Source: Mercurialis annua (taxonomy: Eukaryota; Streptophyta; Magnoliopsida; Malpighiales; Euphorbiaceae). Taken from it: 64,000 nt of DNA. The stretch lies in contig NC_065572.1 in assembly GCF_937616625.2 (NCBI RefSeq), positions 39,211,653 through 39,275,652 of the forward strand. Reading direction: 5' to 3'. Below are positions 1-10,820 of this stretch, piece by piece (position 1 is the stretch's first letter; each line of letters opens with the position of its first letter). The notes under the pieces are model-generated. The model was not told where the DNA came from and searched no databases. It worked only from the letters and a program-made list of their open reading frames with translations. A program made the position numbers and the translations under genes.

Positions 1-1291
1 TTCTATGTCTTTAGCATTCTTTAAGTGAAGGTATGAGTTCTTATTTCAAACTTGTTTCATTTAAAGGATTGATTTAAGACTTTGGTTTTCACTTTGGATT
101 GTGGTTGGGTCGGGTTAGACGTGTGTGGCCCGACATGTTGTGTTGAGCTAAACTGCAGTTAAGATTAACACATTACTTTGGTAAATCTATTGATTTTAAA
201 TAAAGTATTTATGATGTGAAAGGACTTTGGTTTTGTTTTAAAGATAAGAACTCACCTAAGCTAAATTTGCCTAACTTGTTATTTGGTGTTATGGAATACT
301 TTGATTACCTTGGTTGTACTTTGGTTGTGTTTTGAGATGCTAGTCCTATGTGGTGTCTAGTATTCTTAGAATTAGGAGTTGTTCGGATTTTAACGTATAT
401 AATGTTTTAAACCCATCGACTGCTCGTGCTTTAGAGTCTACGAAGGGTTAACTGTTTGCCAAGATTCACGTGGATAAGGAAGCAGTGAGTTTATAGTGTT
501 ATTTACCACTTCATTAAGTACCACACATTATTTAAGTATATCAAATGTTTATAAACTATTTTATGGATTATGAATCAGGATTGAAACGAGCTACTCTATA
601 GGCTTGTATCGAGACTGCGTGCACCGGTAAGTACTTTGGGATTGGTTGACCAATGTCTGGCCTACTTTGGGATTCGATTAGAATTTCATACCATCTAATT
701 TGGATAATACTTTGGGTTATGTATTTTGGGATTTCATTTCAATATTGTTTTCCATAATCGGATATATATTAGTATAAAATGATTTGTTTTAAGGGTTTTA
801 AACTTAATAAATGTAAATAGCATTATGAATTCATCTCAGTATATCTGACCCCGTTGTTTTTCCCATATTTCCAGGCTTGTGATTTTGAGAGCGTTGGTCG
901 AATCCGATTCTTTGATTCCTTAGAGGTCTTTTTATGTTAATAAAACTAGTCTATTGTTTTAAACTCTTAGACCGCAGTAGAACTAGTTGTCTTTATATTA
1001 TTATACTTTGGTTTGTCGTAGTGGTACGAATTTTATATTATTACCTTGGCTTATTACTTCAGATTATTATATTTGAGGCATGATTCATAGTTTTGAATTA
1101 TTATCAAGTTATGATATTAGAACTGTTGTATAAACTGCTAGACTTAGGTTGGAGTATTGGTTGCCCCCGAGCAGTGGTTTTCTTGTAGGTTTATTTGTGT
1201 TTAAGGTTATCCGCGTGGTTTGCTACGGGTTTTGGTACAACCATACCCATACCCTAGCGCCGGTCGCGATCCATGAAATTGGGTCGTGACA
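1..1291 (+). repeat. Partial 5' LTR of Gypsy-1
   Basis: This stretch matches 24438-26105 (minus the MITE there) nearly end to end, including the terminal block 'gcgccggtcgcgatccatg' followed by 'gggtcgtgaca'. It ends at 1291, just before the primer-binding site. Its left part lies outside the window. No credible coding sequence is present. Confidence 0.9.
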
Positions 1292-1295
1292 AAGT

Positions 1296-1307
1296 TGGTA
1301 TCAGAGC
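1296..1307 (+). other. Primer-binding site of Gypsy-1 (initiator tRNA-Met type)
   Basis: The sequence TGGTATCAGAGC lies a few bases after the LTR end. It is the standard plant PBS complementary to the 3' end of initiator tRNA-Met, where minus-strand DNA synthesis starts. Confidence 0.9.
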
Positions 1308-1667
1308 TTTATTTTCAAACTTAGGCCAAAAAATTTGCATGTTAAGTGTTTACTGCTTTAAGGCATGTTAAGTGTTGTTGTGTCATAGGATCTACTGCTT
1401 AATTAGGATTCAAGTTTTGTCTTTTGAAACGTCATCGTTTCTTTTCAAACCTTCTACCTTATCCTTTAGGAGTGTTTTGCGTGGGTCTTATTTGTTTCTG
1501 ATGTTTTACCTTGGTATGTTTAACACGCTTATACTTAATAATGGAATGTTAGTTTTCTGCTGAATTGAGATATACTTTGGGTGAATTGTTATCTTTATGC
1601 TTTATTTAAGTTATACTTTGGGTTTTGCCTTGTGGCTATGTTAAGGATTGTTGTTTCATTCTTAGGA
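1308..1667 (+). other. Untranslated leader of Gypsy-1
   Basis: This is AT-rich leader between PBS and gag, with no gene. The stretch around 1367-1430 has a recognisable relative in the leader of Gypsy-3 (about 38778-38840), which supports common family membership. Repeated 'atactttggg' words occur here as in the LTR. Confidence 0.6.
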
Positions 1668-3172
1668 ATGAATACTCGTGGGCGTGCTGCAGCTCAGGCT
1701 GATGCTGAGGCTGATGACGCTATGTCGATTAAGGTTTATCAACATTAACCGGTGGTTCAGGCTGGTAAAGGACGCGCAGGCGGAGCTCAAGCTGGTAGAG
1801 GTCAGGCTAGCAGAGGACGAGCTGGCAGAGGTCAGGCTGTTGGAGGCAGAGGTAGGGGACGTGGTGGTGCAGGCGTTCAGGCACCAGGTGTACCACAGGC
1901 TCCTATGGATCCGTTCGACTTTACTACTTTTCTGGCTGGATCGCTGCACTCCAGAATAATCAGGTGCAACTGCAGGCGGGTCAGGTCGCTATGCAGGACC
2001 CGTATGCTATGCTGGGACAGCTTGTGCAGCAGTAGGTACCACAGGCTAGTGGTGCTGCAGGTGGTTGTATCGGAACTACCGACAAGGATTTGGTGTTTGC
2101 TTATGCGAGGCTGAAGCCGGCTGAGTTTGCGGGCGACAGTGATGCCCTAGATTTTCTGGAGGATGTTGAGCAGAATGCTCAGAGGTTGTAGGCTACTGAG
2201 AGGCAGACTGTTATATTAGTGGAGATGTCCTTGAAGGGTCCTGCAAATGATTGGTTTTGTAGGGCTATCTGTGCTGATATGGCTAATATTACTTGGGCGG
2301 AGTTTGTGACTCGATTCAGAGATTTCTACTTGCCTTTTTCAGTGATGGAGGGTTACCGTAACAAGATGCTGGTTTTGATTAGAGGAGACAGGTCGGTAAA
2401 TGAGTATACGACTGAGGTGAGTCACTTTGCCCCAGAGCTGCAGATTTAATAGCAGAGGGTGAACGGCAAGTACGTGAAACATTTAGGCGCTGAGTTTGTG
2501 AGTCTTATGACTGAGACGCACAAAGATTTTACTTTTGTAGTGGATAGTGCTCGTCGGATGGAGATTACATTACTGAAATTTGGGAAGATGCTAAAGTCCA
2601 AGAAGGCGGGCGGTGTTGTTCAAAGTAGTGGGCAGCAGAGTGGTAGCAGCAGCTATCAGTCCAAGTCTTCCAAGTACAAGACTAAGAAGGGGTGATCGAA
2701 AGGGATATCAGTCGTATTCCCATAGTTCTGGTCACAGTGGTGGTAACCGTAGTTCCGGGCGTGGTATAAGTGGAGCATCCAGTGTTCTGTTTTGTCAAAA
2801 CTGCAGGCGCAGGCACTTTGGAGTTTGTACGGTAGCACCGGGTAGTTGCTATGCTTGTGGCCAAATGGACCATTTTGCTAGGGAGTGTCCGGCATCTGGG
2901 CAGCAGGTGTCGTCGGCTAGTGTTGCTCAGCCGTCTTTTAAGCAATAGAGGACTACTTTTGCTCCTTCAGCAGGTTATTCTCAACCTGCCGCTTTATTTG
3001 GTGGCCAGCGGGGCCGTGGTTCAGGAGGACGTGGTTTTTGTGGCCGTGGTAACGGTGGTAGAGGTTTGGGTTATTACGGTTCTGCTCAGGCACCGCAGCC
3101 GGGACAGGGTCAGGCTTGAGTGTCTGCTTTGACTCTTAGGGATGCTCGTGCATCTAATGTCGTGGTGCAAGG
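1668..3172 (+). pseudogene. gag: Gypsy-1 gag (nucleocapsid/capsid), frameshifted
   Basis: Gag packages retrotransposon RNA into virus-like particles. The frame opens with ATG at 1668 (MNTRGRAAAQ), hits an in-frame TAA near 1746, and continues through an A/G/R/Q-rich N-terminal stretch. It shifts near 1940 and carries stops near 2029, 2188 and 2447. A retrotransposon gag core is visible at about 2219-2700 (DWFCRAI, FVTRFRDFYLP, MLVLIRGDRSVNEY). In another frame there is a CCHC zinc knuckle (CYACGQMDHFARECP) at about 2848-2892. The reading continues to 3172, where Copia-1 splits it from the protease. At least five breaks rule out a working protein. Confidence 0.85.
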
Positions 3173-4370
3173 TGTTAGTAGTATGTGCCCTAGGGCCATT
3201 TTGTATTTATACTTGTATAAACAAATCCCACTGGAAATGATATATATGTTTTATTTGAATTAAGTGCCTCATCAACTAAGTGTTTAATTATTGCATATTG
3301 CCCTTATCACATTGTGATAGAATCTATTCTTAAGGTGTTGAGAATATGAGTGACAGATTCTATTATACAAGTGATCTAAATAACCGTTCACGATCAATGG
3401 GGTCCTACGAATAAGGGCATCGCATTATCCCGGAATGATCGTCACCTCTGTTTATTCTCCTGATTCGTAAAGAGTTACTAATTATAGGAAGCAGTGAGTC
3501 TCATACTACTTGATGGGGATCAGAATAAACATATGGACACTCAAAGGGTTTGAGTGAGTCGAACAAGTGACGCTAGATGACTTATACATGGTATTTCATC
3601 AAAGTCAATTTAATGTCATCTATTTCATAATTGTACATATGTCCTTTGACTTGCGGTGACACTATCTTGTATATAGGTGATTAGAGTTTGATACTCCTTA
3701 TCCTTGGATCTTTCATGAGCTAGGATCGCGGGATGTGTTGTCTCTAGTTAGTTGTATATAGAGATAAGAGTTTAACCAATAGAGGATTTATCACTCCGGA
3801 TGAACGAAGAAAAGATTCTATGCTATCTAAAATTGTTCTTGATGGATGATAAAACCTGCGCAGGTGTATATGACTTACTTAGAAAGTTGTTTCTAGTGGA
3901 AGTCATATTTATCAAGAATAAGAACTGAGATGAGGTCATATGATCAAGACAAACAGTGTTTTACTTAACCGTGACACTAGTCGAGATCAGAATCTTAGAT
4001 GAAGGGAATTTTGAGTGTACGGTAATTATGAACATTGGTTCATAAAGAATGCATCGAAACATTCATATCTGTTTGGGGGTCGTGATATGTTGGTAGACAT
4101 CACTCACGATCTACGAGAATTAATAATTAATGGGATTTAATTATTTAATATAAGAAAGGTATTTCTTATGACTCTCGTTGCCATATATATGTGAACCGAG
4201 TTAGTCACACACAATAGGGTGTGCCACCGATTGAGTTTACGAGAGATCGATTTCATATAGATATTAGCATATCTCAGAAATCATGTAAGATGAAAAAACA
4301 AATACAATTAAGGACTAATTTGTAAGAGTTATAAATTAGTAGGCACCTAATATATTTCATCCAAGTTAAT

Positions 4371-4475
4371 ATGATGATGTCATGTGATGATGTCACGATA
4401 ATGTCATGTGATGATGTCACGATGATGCCATGTGATGATGTCACGTGATGATGTCATGTGATGATGTCATGTATG
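4371..4475 (+). repeat. Short tandem repeat of 'gatgatgtcatgt' type in Copia-1 LTR
   Basis: Imperfect copies of an approximately 15-bp unit built from ATGATGTCA(T/C)GTG run through this stretch. They lie upstream of the TATA box in the LTR U3 region. The matching position in the Copia-2 LTR is shorter and more diverged. Confidence 0.8.
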
Positions 4476-4484
4476 TCTCTGTGT

Positions 4485-4675
4485 GTGACACCTAGCATCT
4501 GACGTGTCAGAAGGTGGCAACACCTATGCTGTATGTGTGACACCTAGCATCTGATGTGTCAGATGGTGGAAACACCTATGCTTGGTGTGTGACACCTAGC
4601 ATGTGAGGTGTTGAATGGTGGCAACACCTTTGCTTGGTGTGTGACACCTAGCATATGAGCTGTTGCATTCTTAAG
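4485..4675 (+). repeat. 52-bp tandem repeat (about 3.6 copies) in Copia-1 U3
   Basis: The word GTGACACCTAGCAT recurs at 4485, 4537, 4589 and 4641, exactly 52 bp apart. Each unit also contains a GTGTCAGA/GTGTTGAA-like segment and GGCAACACCT. The array ends just upstream of the TATA box, a typical place for LTR enhancer repeats. Regulatory function is inferred, not shown. Confidence 0.85.
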
Positions 4676-4688
4676 TAAAGCTTTACCC

Positions 4689-4697
4689 TATAAATAG
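4689..4697 (+). promoter_or_regulatory. TATA box of Copia-1 5' LTR
   Basis: TATAAATAG lies about 140 bp before the Athila insertion point and downstream of the U3 tandem repeats. Transcription would be expected to start about 30 bp downstream. The related Copia-2 LTR has TATAAAT at the equivalent place on the minus strand (about 26568). Confidence 0.7.
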
Positions 4698-4833
4698 AGG
4701 TTGCCTTTGCTCATTCTACACACACCACACTTAAGAGAGCATATTTGAAGGAGTTCAAGTAGTCGAGGCGAGAGTTTGAGCTTAGGGTTGCTCGGCAAAA
4801 GAAACTCTTGCAGATTACTTCAAGGCGAGGATT

Positions 4834-7204
4834 TGTTGAGTAAAAACCCAACTCGTAATACTCGGTAAATACGAGATCGTACCCACAAGGAGTGAATTAG
4901 GAGCAATTGATGAGAATGAATTTTAGTCATGATTCAATTCGTTTAGCGAAGCACAAATAGTTGAAGTTTCAAGTATCCGATTACTACTTTAGAAATAAAC
5001 TAAACGTGAAATTGCAATTAAGAAGTAAGGAGAATTAAATAACAAGAATCTAATTCAATAAAAGGGGAAAGTCAAGGAGTTAGTAATCCAACCTAGGTTA
5101 TGCAATCATGATTGGTCAAAGTGTAAGCTACTAAGGACCGAGCGAGGCCTAAAACGTCATTCCCGCTCTCTCGAGCCTCAAGGAATGCCAAAAACGCTAT
5201 CTAATCAATAAATCACACCAAGCTCACTCTCGTGTTACAAGGCAAACTAAACCATTATCAAACGATTAATCAATCCGCTCCAAGGTCACCTAGGTTCAAG
5301 CCCACTCTCGTGGTGCTCTCAATTCTAGGTTTTCTAACCTAAAAGTCGATCTAATCAACCACCTCTCGGTGTATCAGTCAAACTATAATCATTGATTAAG
5401 GTAGCTAATCCTAATCAAGCAATGAGTAATAGGGAAGAAACATAAGCATACAACACTAAGAACCAACCAATCAATCAAACCCCTAAGTTATCATACTAAC
5501 CCCCTAACAAGGGAGTTTTAGCTACTCATATTTAGATTAACACAAACAATTAGGGAATAAGAAAAGTAGAACATTAAAGTAAGAAGAATTACCTTGATTA
5601 AATAAGTAGAACAAACAACCATAAAGATAATGAAGATTCACAATAAGTAGCTTGTAATAACAATGAAAATCTTGTTCTAATAAAGCAAATAAAACTTGCA
5701 TTAAGCTCCAACAATGGAGGAAATATAAAAATCTGAAAATTCTATTGAAGAAGAAAAGGACTAAACTTAGGGATTTCTAAAATTGGGAGAGGATTTAAAA
5801 GTACAATCATAGAATAAAGTCTAGGGAAATCCTCTATACCTAAAATAGAGATAAGACTCCTTATATAATACTTACAAAATAAGGAAAAAGACAAACATTC
5901 ATTTACACATGTGTTGGGCCCAAAATAGCAAATTAATATGGGGCGATGACAAAACTACCTAAAATTTTAAAAATATTTACAAATGTACCAGTAAACTTTT
6001 TTTATTTACAAAAATACGACTGATTTAAAATTAATTATAAAAGTACCAAAAAATGAAAATTAATTACAAAATTACGATTTGTATAATGTCGGTATAATTA
6101 TGGTATAATTTTGGAATACTAAAACTATAAATCAGATAATTTAAAAATAATATTTGGTTTATTATTGGTATAATTTAAGTATATTTTCAGTATATCGATT
6201 ATAAATTTTTATATATTTTTTCTAGTTGATAACATGTATATTTTTTTTATATGTACTTTTCACTATAGTTGGCAATGAACTAGAGAATTTGTATATTATT
6301 GGTATAATTTTAGTATATTGTAAGGTTAATATTTAGTATGCGATGTGGTGTAATGTTGATGTAATAATAAAATTTCAGTATATTTTGATGTGTACATTTT
6401 TGGTATACTGTTGGTATAATTTTGGTATATTATTAATTTAATTTTTAGTATACGATTTGATATAATTTTGGTAAATTTCTATTTAATATTAATAAAATCT
6501 CAGTATATATAATGTCGGTATAATTTTGGTATAATGTTGATATAATGTTGATATAATGTTAGTTTATTATATACTGACATTATACTCACAGTATACACCG
6601 TATGTTTGATATTATTTTTTATTTTTTTGTACTTTTGTAAATATTATTAATATTTTTGTAAATGAAAAAAGTCAACATGTAGTTTTATAATTATTTTTAT
6701 TTTTTTGGTAAATGGTGTAATTTTCTCAATTAATAAAGTCTTGTTGCATCTTGAAATAAGATTTCCCCATTCCAGCAAGCCCAAGCTCGAATAGAGCTCC
6801 TTGGGCTAAATGAGGAGCCCGATTCGAGCTGCCATTTTCTGCTCCGGATCTCGATCTTCAAACCTTCATAACTCGGTGTAGAAATGTCCGATTGAGTCGA
6901 TTCTTTGGAAAGCTTAGGACATCTACTTTAACTTTCATGAAGATCACGAGTTCATTTGAGGCTTCTAGCTAGTCCAAATTGGTCAATTACTGCCCTGGGG
7001 TCAGCTTTTCAGATTTGCAAATGAGCTTCCGCATAGCTTTTGTCGTCTTTTCCAACTTTTGCACCAAAATGCTTCCGCAATGCTCCTAAGTACTTGAAAT
7101 ACTAAAACACGTAATAAGGTATACGAAATACCATAAAACCGTGATAAAATGTTAATAAAGCATGCGGAAACGACACTAAAGATAGGAGTAAAAGACTCCT
7201 ATCA
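4834..7204 (-). repeat. 3' LTR of Athila-1 (left copy), with insert
   Basis: It matches 16548-18128 closely except for an extra block at 5939-6727 plus 8 bp of TSD. Removing these leaves about 1574 bp against 1581 bp in the right copy. In element orientation a TATATAAGG-type box lies near 5862-5873. Confidence 0.95.
5939..6727. mobile_element. 789-bp AT-rich non-autonomous insert in Athila LTR
   Basis: The block is absent from the other Athila LTR and is flanked by an exact 8-bp direct repeat aattaata (5931-5938 and 6728-6735). It has no coding potential and is rich in repeated 'ttggtataattttggtata'-like words. The ends (TGGGGCGATGACAAAACTAC and, inverted, GAGAAAATTACACC) are only weakly inverted. 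An 8-bp TSD would fit hAT. A degraded Mutator-like MITE is also possible. The superfamily is not settled. Confidence 0.8.
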
Positions 7205-8870
7205 AACCTCCTCACACTAAATCTTTACTTGTCCCCAAGCAAGAAATGAACTTAGGCAAAAACCGACTACTTGTCAACAAAAGTACTCCCAATCGATAAA
7301 GGTGCAAATGCAATTCTCTAATGTCAACAACTCATGATTCATGCAAACAAATGAAGAATGCAATAGATAAGACATATGAAAATGGCACTCAAGATAAAAC
7401 AAAGGTTTAACAAATCTTTTCGAACGGCAATCACGAGAGTACTATCACTTAAGTGACATGCGAGCATTTGGTCAATCTTAGAATATGAACACAATGGCAA
7501 TCACTCATAATCATTAGATACAAGCCTAAGTATCTCACAAGATTTCGCTCTCACACACAAGTGTTTAAGGCAAAGAAATGAAGCACACAATACACGGAAT
7601 TCCCATAGGTTTGCTCTTAGTCCTAGACTCCACTACTTAGCTCGGTGATCAATAATTATCATATGGACTTTTACGGGTTGTAACTTGGCCAAAGGTCGGG
7701 GTAGGTCGAAGTTGATATTTAAGCTAAACTTGACTTGAAACTAGATAATACATTAATATCAAAAACTTGGGCTAGCTTGGAATTTTAGCACGATTGAACT
7801 CTTTTTACATTTTAATACCTTTATTTCTTTTTTTTTTGTTGTAATTTTCTTCCTTTCATATTTTTTTTTTCTTTATTCTTTTTTTGTTTTGATTTTCTTT
7901 CTTGTCTTTCTTTCTAGGCATAAAACTCTCTTATAAGTTCAAGTTCAAATTTTTCTTTTTCCTCAAGCTACTACCTCAACCTCCTCACACTAGTTCTCAA
8001 GTCAAGTTCGGGTATTTAGAGTGGAAATGGAAGACGGGATTGGTGTGTGAATACGGTCATATCAACAAAGGTCTAGGCCCAACTTGGCTATCTAGAGGTA
8101 TAAGGTAAGCATTTAAAGTGGTCTCTAGAATTGGTTACACCTATTGCTATATTCATCTAATCATTAATCACTCAACAATGTAATCTCGAATGGGCACTAA
8201 GCAAATTCTAGGAATTCCGGCACAAAATGACACTCACAATAATAAATTAGGCTCAAAATGCTCTCAAAATTTAGCAAAAAAAAGTGTCATGCTCAAATGC
8301 TTAAATCCTATGAATTCATGCCAAAATATTCTCATACTCCAAGTGACACAAAAATTTCAATTCAAAACACATGTCATGAATCGGAGTCAAGTACCTCGAT
8401 CATACCCAAAAATCATACCATTTTAAGATTCGTTTTTGAATGCTAACTACACATGTCTAATTCCATTGCATTTCATTAAGCAAGCATCAACCATAAATTG
8501 TTTAAACTAGACAAAAGCATTTAGACATTCATAAACCGGGAGATACTAATTGTTGACAAATTTCCAAAAATTGCATAAAGTCTCATTTCCAAAAACATGA
8601 TTTCGAGACAAGAGATTAGTGCTAAGCAACACTACAACCTACATCCTAACAACATAACAAAGCTTTAGCGGAGGCGACTCGACAACTAGACTACTAACAC
8701 AAACTAAAAAAACAAAGCAAAATAAAACACACTAAAGCATAAAACAAGATAAATTTCAACTAACGACATACAATTGACTAACCCTCCTCACACTATTTCG
8801 AACTTAGTCCCTAAGCAAGAAATATAAAGCAAAATTGTATGAGTTGAGTTAGAGAAATGCAAATCTTGTT
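7205..8870 (-). other. Athila-1 non-coding region between extra ORF and 3' LTR
   Basis: No gene is seen here. In element orientation it ends in a purine-rich stretch (plus-strand aacctcctcacac, 7205-7217) that is the likely polypurine tract. A motif 'cctcctcacacta' followed by 'ccccaagcaagaaat' or 'ccctaagcaagaaat' occurs both at about 7208-7247 and about 8783-8821, so the PPT-like block is duplicated at both ends of this region. A long T/C-rich stretch lies at 7818-7918. Confidence 0.7.
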
Positions 8871-10187
8871 TTAGTCGAATTCCGGTGGTTCGGGCGATGG
8901 AGTTGGAGATGGATAAGCCGGCGCCCCCGGGGCATTGAAATAGTCACGTAATTTCTCCTCGTGGCGCCTTTGTCGATCATGAAGCCTTGTCATGCGATAT
9001 TCCATACGTGCCCACATCTTGCGTTGATCCTCCATGAATTGGAGTTGGGCGGCTTCAAAGTCATTCCTTGTATCCACATTAGGAGCGGGAGGCTCCCATT
9101 GCACGCCCTCTGGTTTTGCTCCTCCTTCGGCGCTTGTTCCGGCCGCATGTTTGTCTTTCCGTCGCACCTGCTCTTTAGCTCGCCTCGGCTCTACTTCTTG
9201 TCTTGGTGATGCGCGCAACCTAGGCGGAATTGGTTCGCCGGGATGTCCTTCCACCCAATTATCGTGTAAGTATTTCCCCACTATTCTTTCTTTCCTCACA
9301 TATCCTCCTATACCCAAATGATCCATATCAATCATTCGTGGTGATTGAATCCGATACTTTCTTTCATCAAAATCCGGGTCTTGTCTTGCCAAGAACAACA
9401 CTAGCCATTCGAATCCTTGCTTCTTTGGAACTTTCGGAGTCTCCCGGAGCAATGCCATCAAACGATACCCCATACTCAATTGCAATTCTTTTTCCATTTG
9501 GTGATCTAAAGCATGCAAAAGGAACAAATCCGACTTCGATACTTTGTTATGCTCATGGCGACCATGGAAAGTGTGGCCATACCACTTAAGCAAGATTATG
9601 GTGACAAAATCCCGAACCTCTTTCAACTTGGCGATGTGTGAGTTGTAACTCGGCTTCCCCGATGCTTTATTCCATATCACGTTTGCCTCCATATCGTCTA
9701 AACCCGACAACTCTTTAAATCCGAACTCATTCAATTCAAGGTCTTGGATCAAACTTTCCATGGAATATTCCCGCTGCTTACCATCTAACCGAAATGTAAT
9801 AGAAGTGTTGTCGGATGACGCAAGAGTGGTGAAGAATTCAAATGTGAGTTCCTCACATTGATCATGTGGTATCTTAGTTACTTTATCAAGGTAAAGGAAG
9901 TGAAGACGTTCTTCTACCGCTTCATCAACTCTCAACATCTTCATAGTGTCCCAACAAATGGCATAAGCATCGGTGATACCCCATTTCTTAAGCTTCTCGT
10001 AGCGTTCACCCTCACTAACCGAGCGGATTTCGAAGGGTGCCTTGTATTTCCGTGAGAGAGCCCTGAAGGTAGTTGTCTTCTTTGAAGAACGGATAGGTTG
10101 TGGTGGTAGCTCCTCTTGAAATTCTTGCTCACTAGGAGGTATGGATTTTTTCTTGGAGGCTCGGCTTGCTCTTGTATTCCGAGACAT
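8871..10187 (-). CDS. Athila-type extra ORF (env-position protein), 438 aa
   Basis: An uninterrupted 438-codon frame lies downstream of pol in element orientation, the position of the extra or putative env ORF in Athila elements. It starts MSRNTRASRASKKK with a basic, Ser-rich N-terminus. The middle segment ELTFEFFTTLAS, then ITFRLDGKQREYSMESL, resembles the ATHILA ORF-1 family pattern as I recall it. The C-terminal quarter is charged and then proline-rich (YPSPTPSPEPPEFD). No signal peptide and no transmembrane helix are visible, so an envelope role is unsupported. Function is unknown. It is the only fully open long frame in Athila-1. Confidence 0.8.
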   Translation of the reverse strand: MSRNTRASRASKKKSIPPSEQEFQEELPPQPIRSSKKTTTFRALSRKYKAPFEIRSVSEGERYEKLKKWGITDAYAICWDTMKMLRVDEAVEERLHFLYLDKVTKIPHDQCEELTFEFFTTLASSDNTSITFRLDGKQREYSMESLIQDLELNEFGFKELSGLDDMEANVIWNKASGKPSYNSHIAKLKEVRDFVTIILLKWYGHTFHGRHEHNKVSKSDLFLLHALDHQMEKELQLSMGYRLMALLRETPKVPKKQGFEWLVLFLARQDPDFDERKYRIQSPRMIDMDHLGIGGYVRKERIVGKYLHDNWVEGHPGEPIPPRLRASPRQEVEPRRAKEQVRRKDKHAAGTSAEGGAKPEGVQWEPPAPNVDTRNDFEAAQLQFMEDQRKMWARMEYRMTRLHDRQRRHEEKLRDYFNAPGAPAYPSPTPSPEPPEFD

Positions 10188-10820
10188 TGTAGAGGAAGGA
10201 AAAGGGTGTTTGAAAGTGTATTTAGTTTTGAGTTTGGCTTAAAAATGGTGGAGATAGAGCTTGGAGAATTTTTGCTAGAAGAAAGAGAATGGAGGTCTTG
10301 GCTATGGAGTTTTTGATAAATGGGGAAAAGAATTTGGAGAAGATGAAGTGTTGGAGTTCTTTTTGTGGTAAGATTTGAAAAATAGAAGAAGAGGGGTGGA
10401 GATCTTGCCATGTCATTAATCTTTGTGACTTGTTTTTCTCTTTGGAAGGCCAAGATGCCTCCACCTCATCAATCCATGACTTGTAAAACCCCACCAATAG
10501 AAACATTTTTAAAAAAAAATTGCTCCCCCTTTTTAATGAGGTGAGCTCGAATCGAGCTCACCTCTTTCCTACCAAGCTCGATTCGAGCTTGGTAATCTAG
10601 TCACCCAGATTACCAAGCTCGAATCGAGCTTCCCTTTCTCAAGGGAAGCTCGAATCGAGCTCTCCAATTTCAGGGGGAGCTCGATTCGAGCTCCCTTAGA
10701 ATTAGGGGAGACAAAATAAAAATTTCTCGTCGCCTTCATACCTACACACCCAAAATCAAACACACCGGCCTCCCAAGTGCGCTTGTTTAATGTCGAAAGC
10801 TCGACCGTCTCACGGTGGAC
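10188..10820 (-). other. Athila-1 spacer between integrase and extra ORF
   Basis: No convincing gene is seen. The spacer contains the palindrome cluster at 10544-10692. The leader immediately upstream of the extra ORF (10188-10500 on the minus strand) is pyrimidine-rich and could hold a splice acceptor for a subgenomic mRNA. That is inference only. Confidence 0.6.
10544..10692. repeat. Array of five AGCTCGAATCGAGCT palindromes
   Basis: The 15-base near-palindrome AGCTCGAATCGAGCT or its equivalent AGCTCGATTCGAGCT occurs at 10544, 10575, 10616, 10647 and 10678, spaced 31, 41, 31 and 31 bp. Flanking bases extend several into longer hairpins (for example GGTGAG...CTCACC and TACCAA...TTGGTA). Related single-mismatch copies occur in both Athila LTRs (about 6784 and 17701). 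The array sits in the non-coding spacer between integrase and the extra ORF. Confidence 0.95.

Noticed and set aside
1678..2114. Alternative frames over Gypsy-1 gag
   Set aside because: They are shadows of the gag reading in a G/C-rich, low-complexity stretch.
10544..10692. CRISPR-like array
   Set aside because: The units are self-complementary 15-mers with spacers of 16-26 bp inside a plant retrotransposon, and no cas genes are present. This is a hairpin cluster, not CRISPR.
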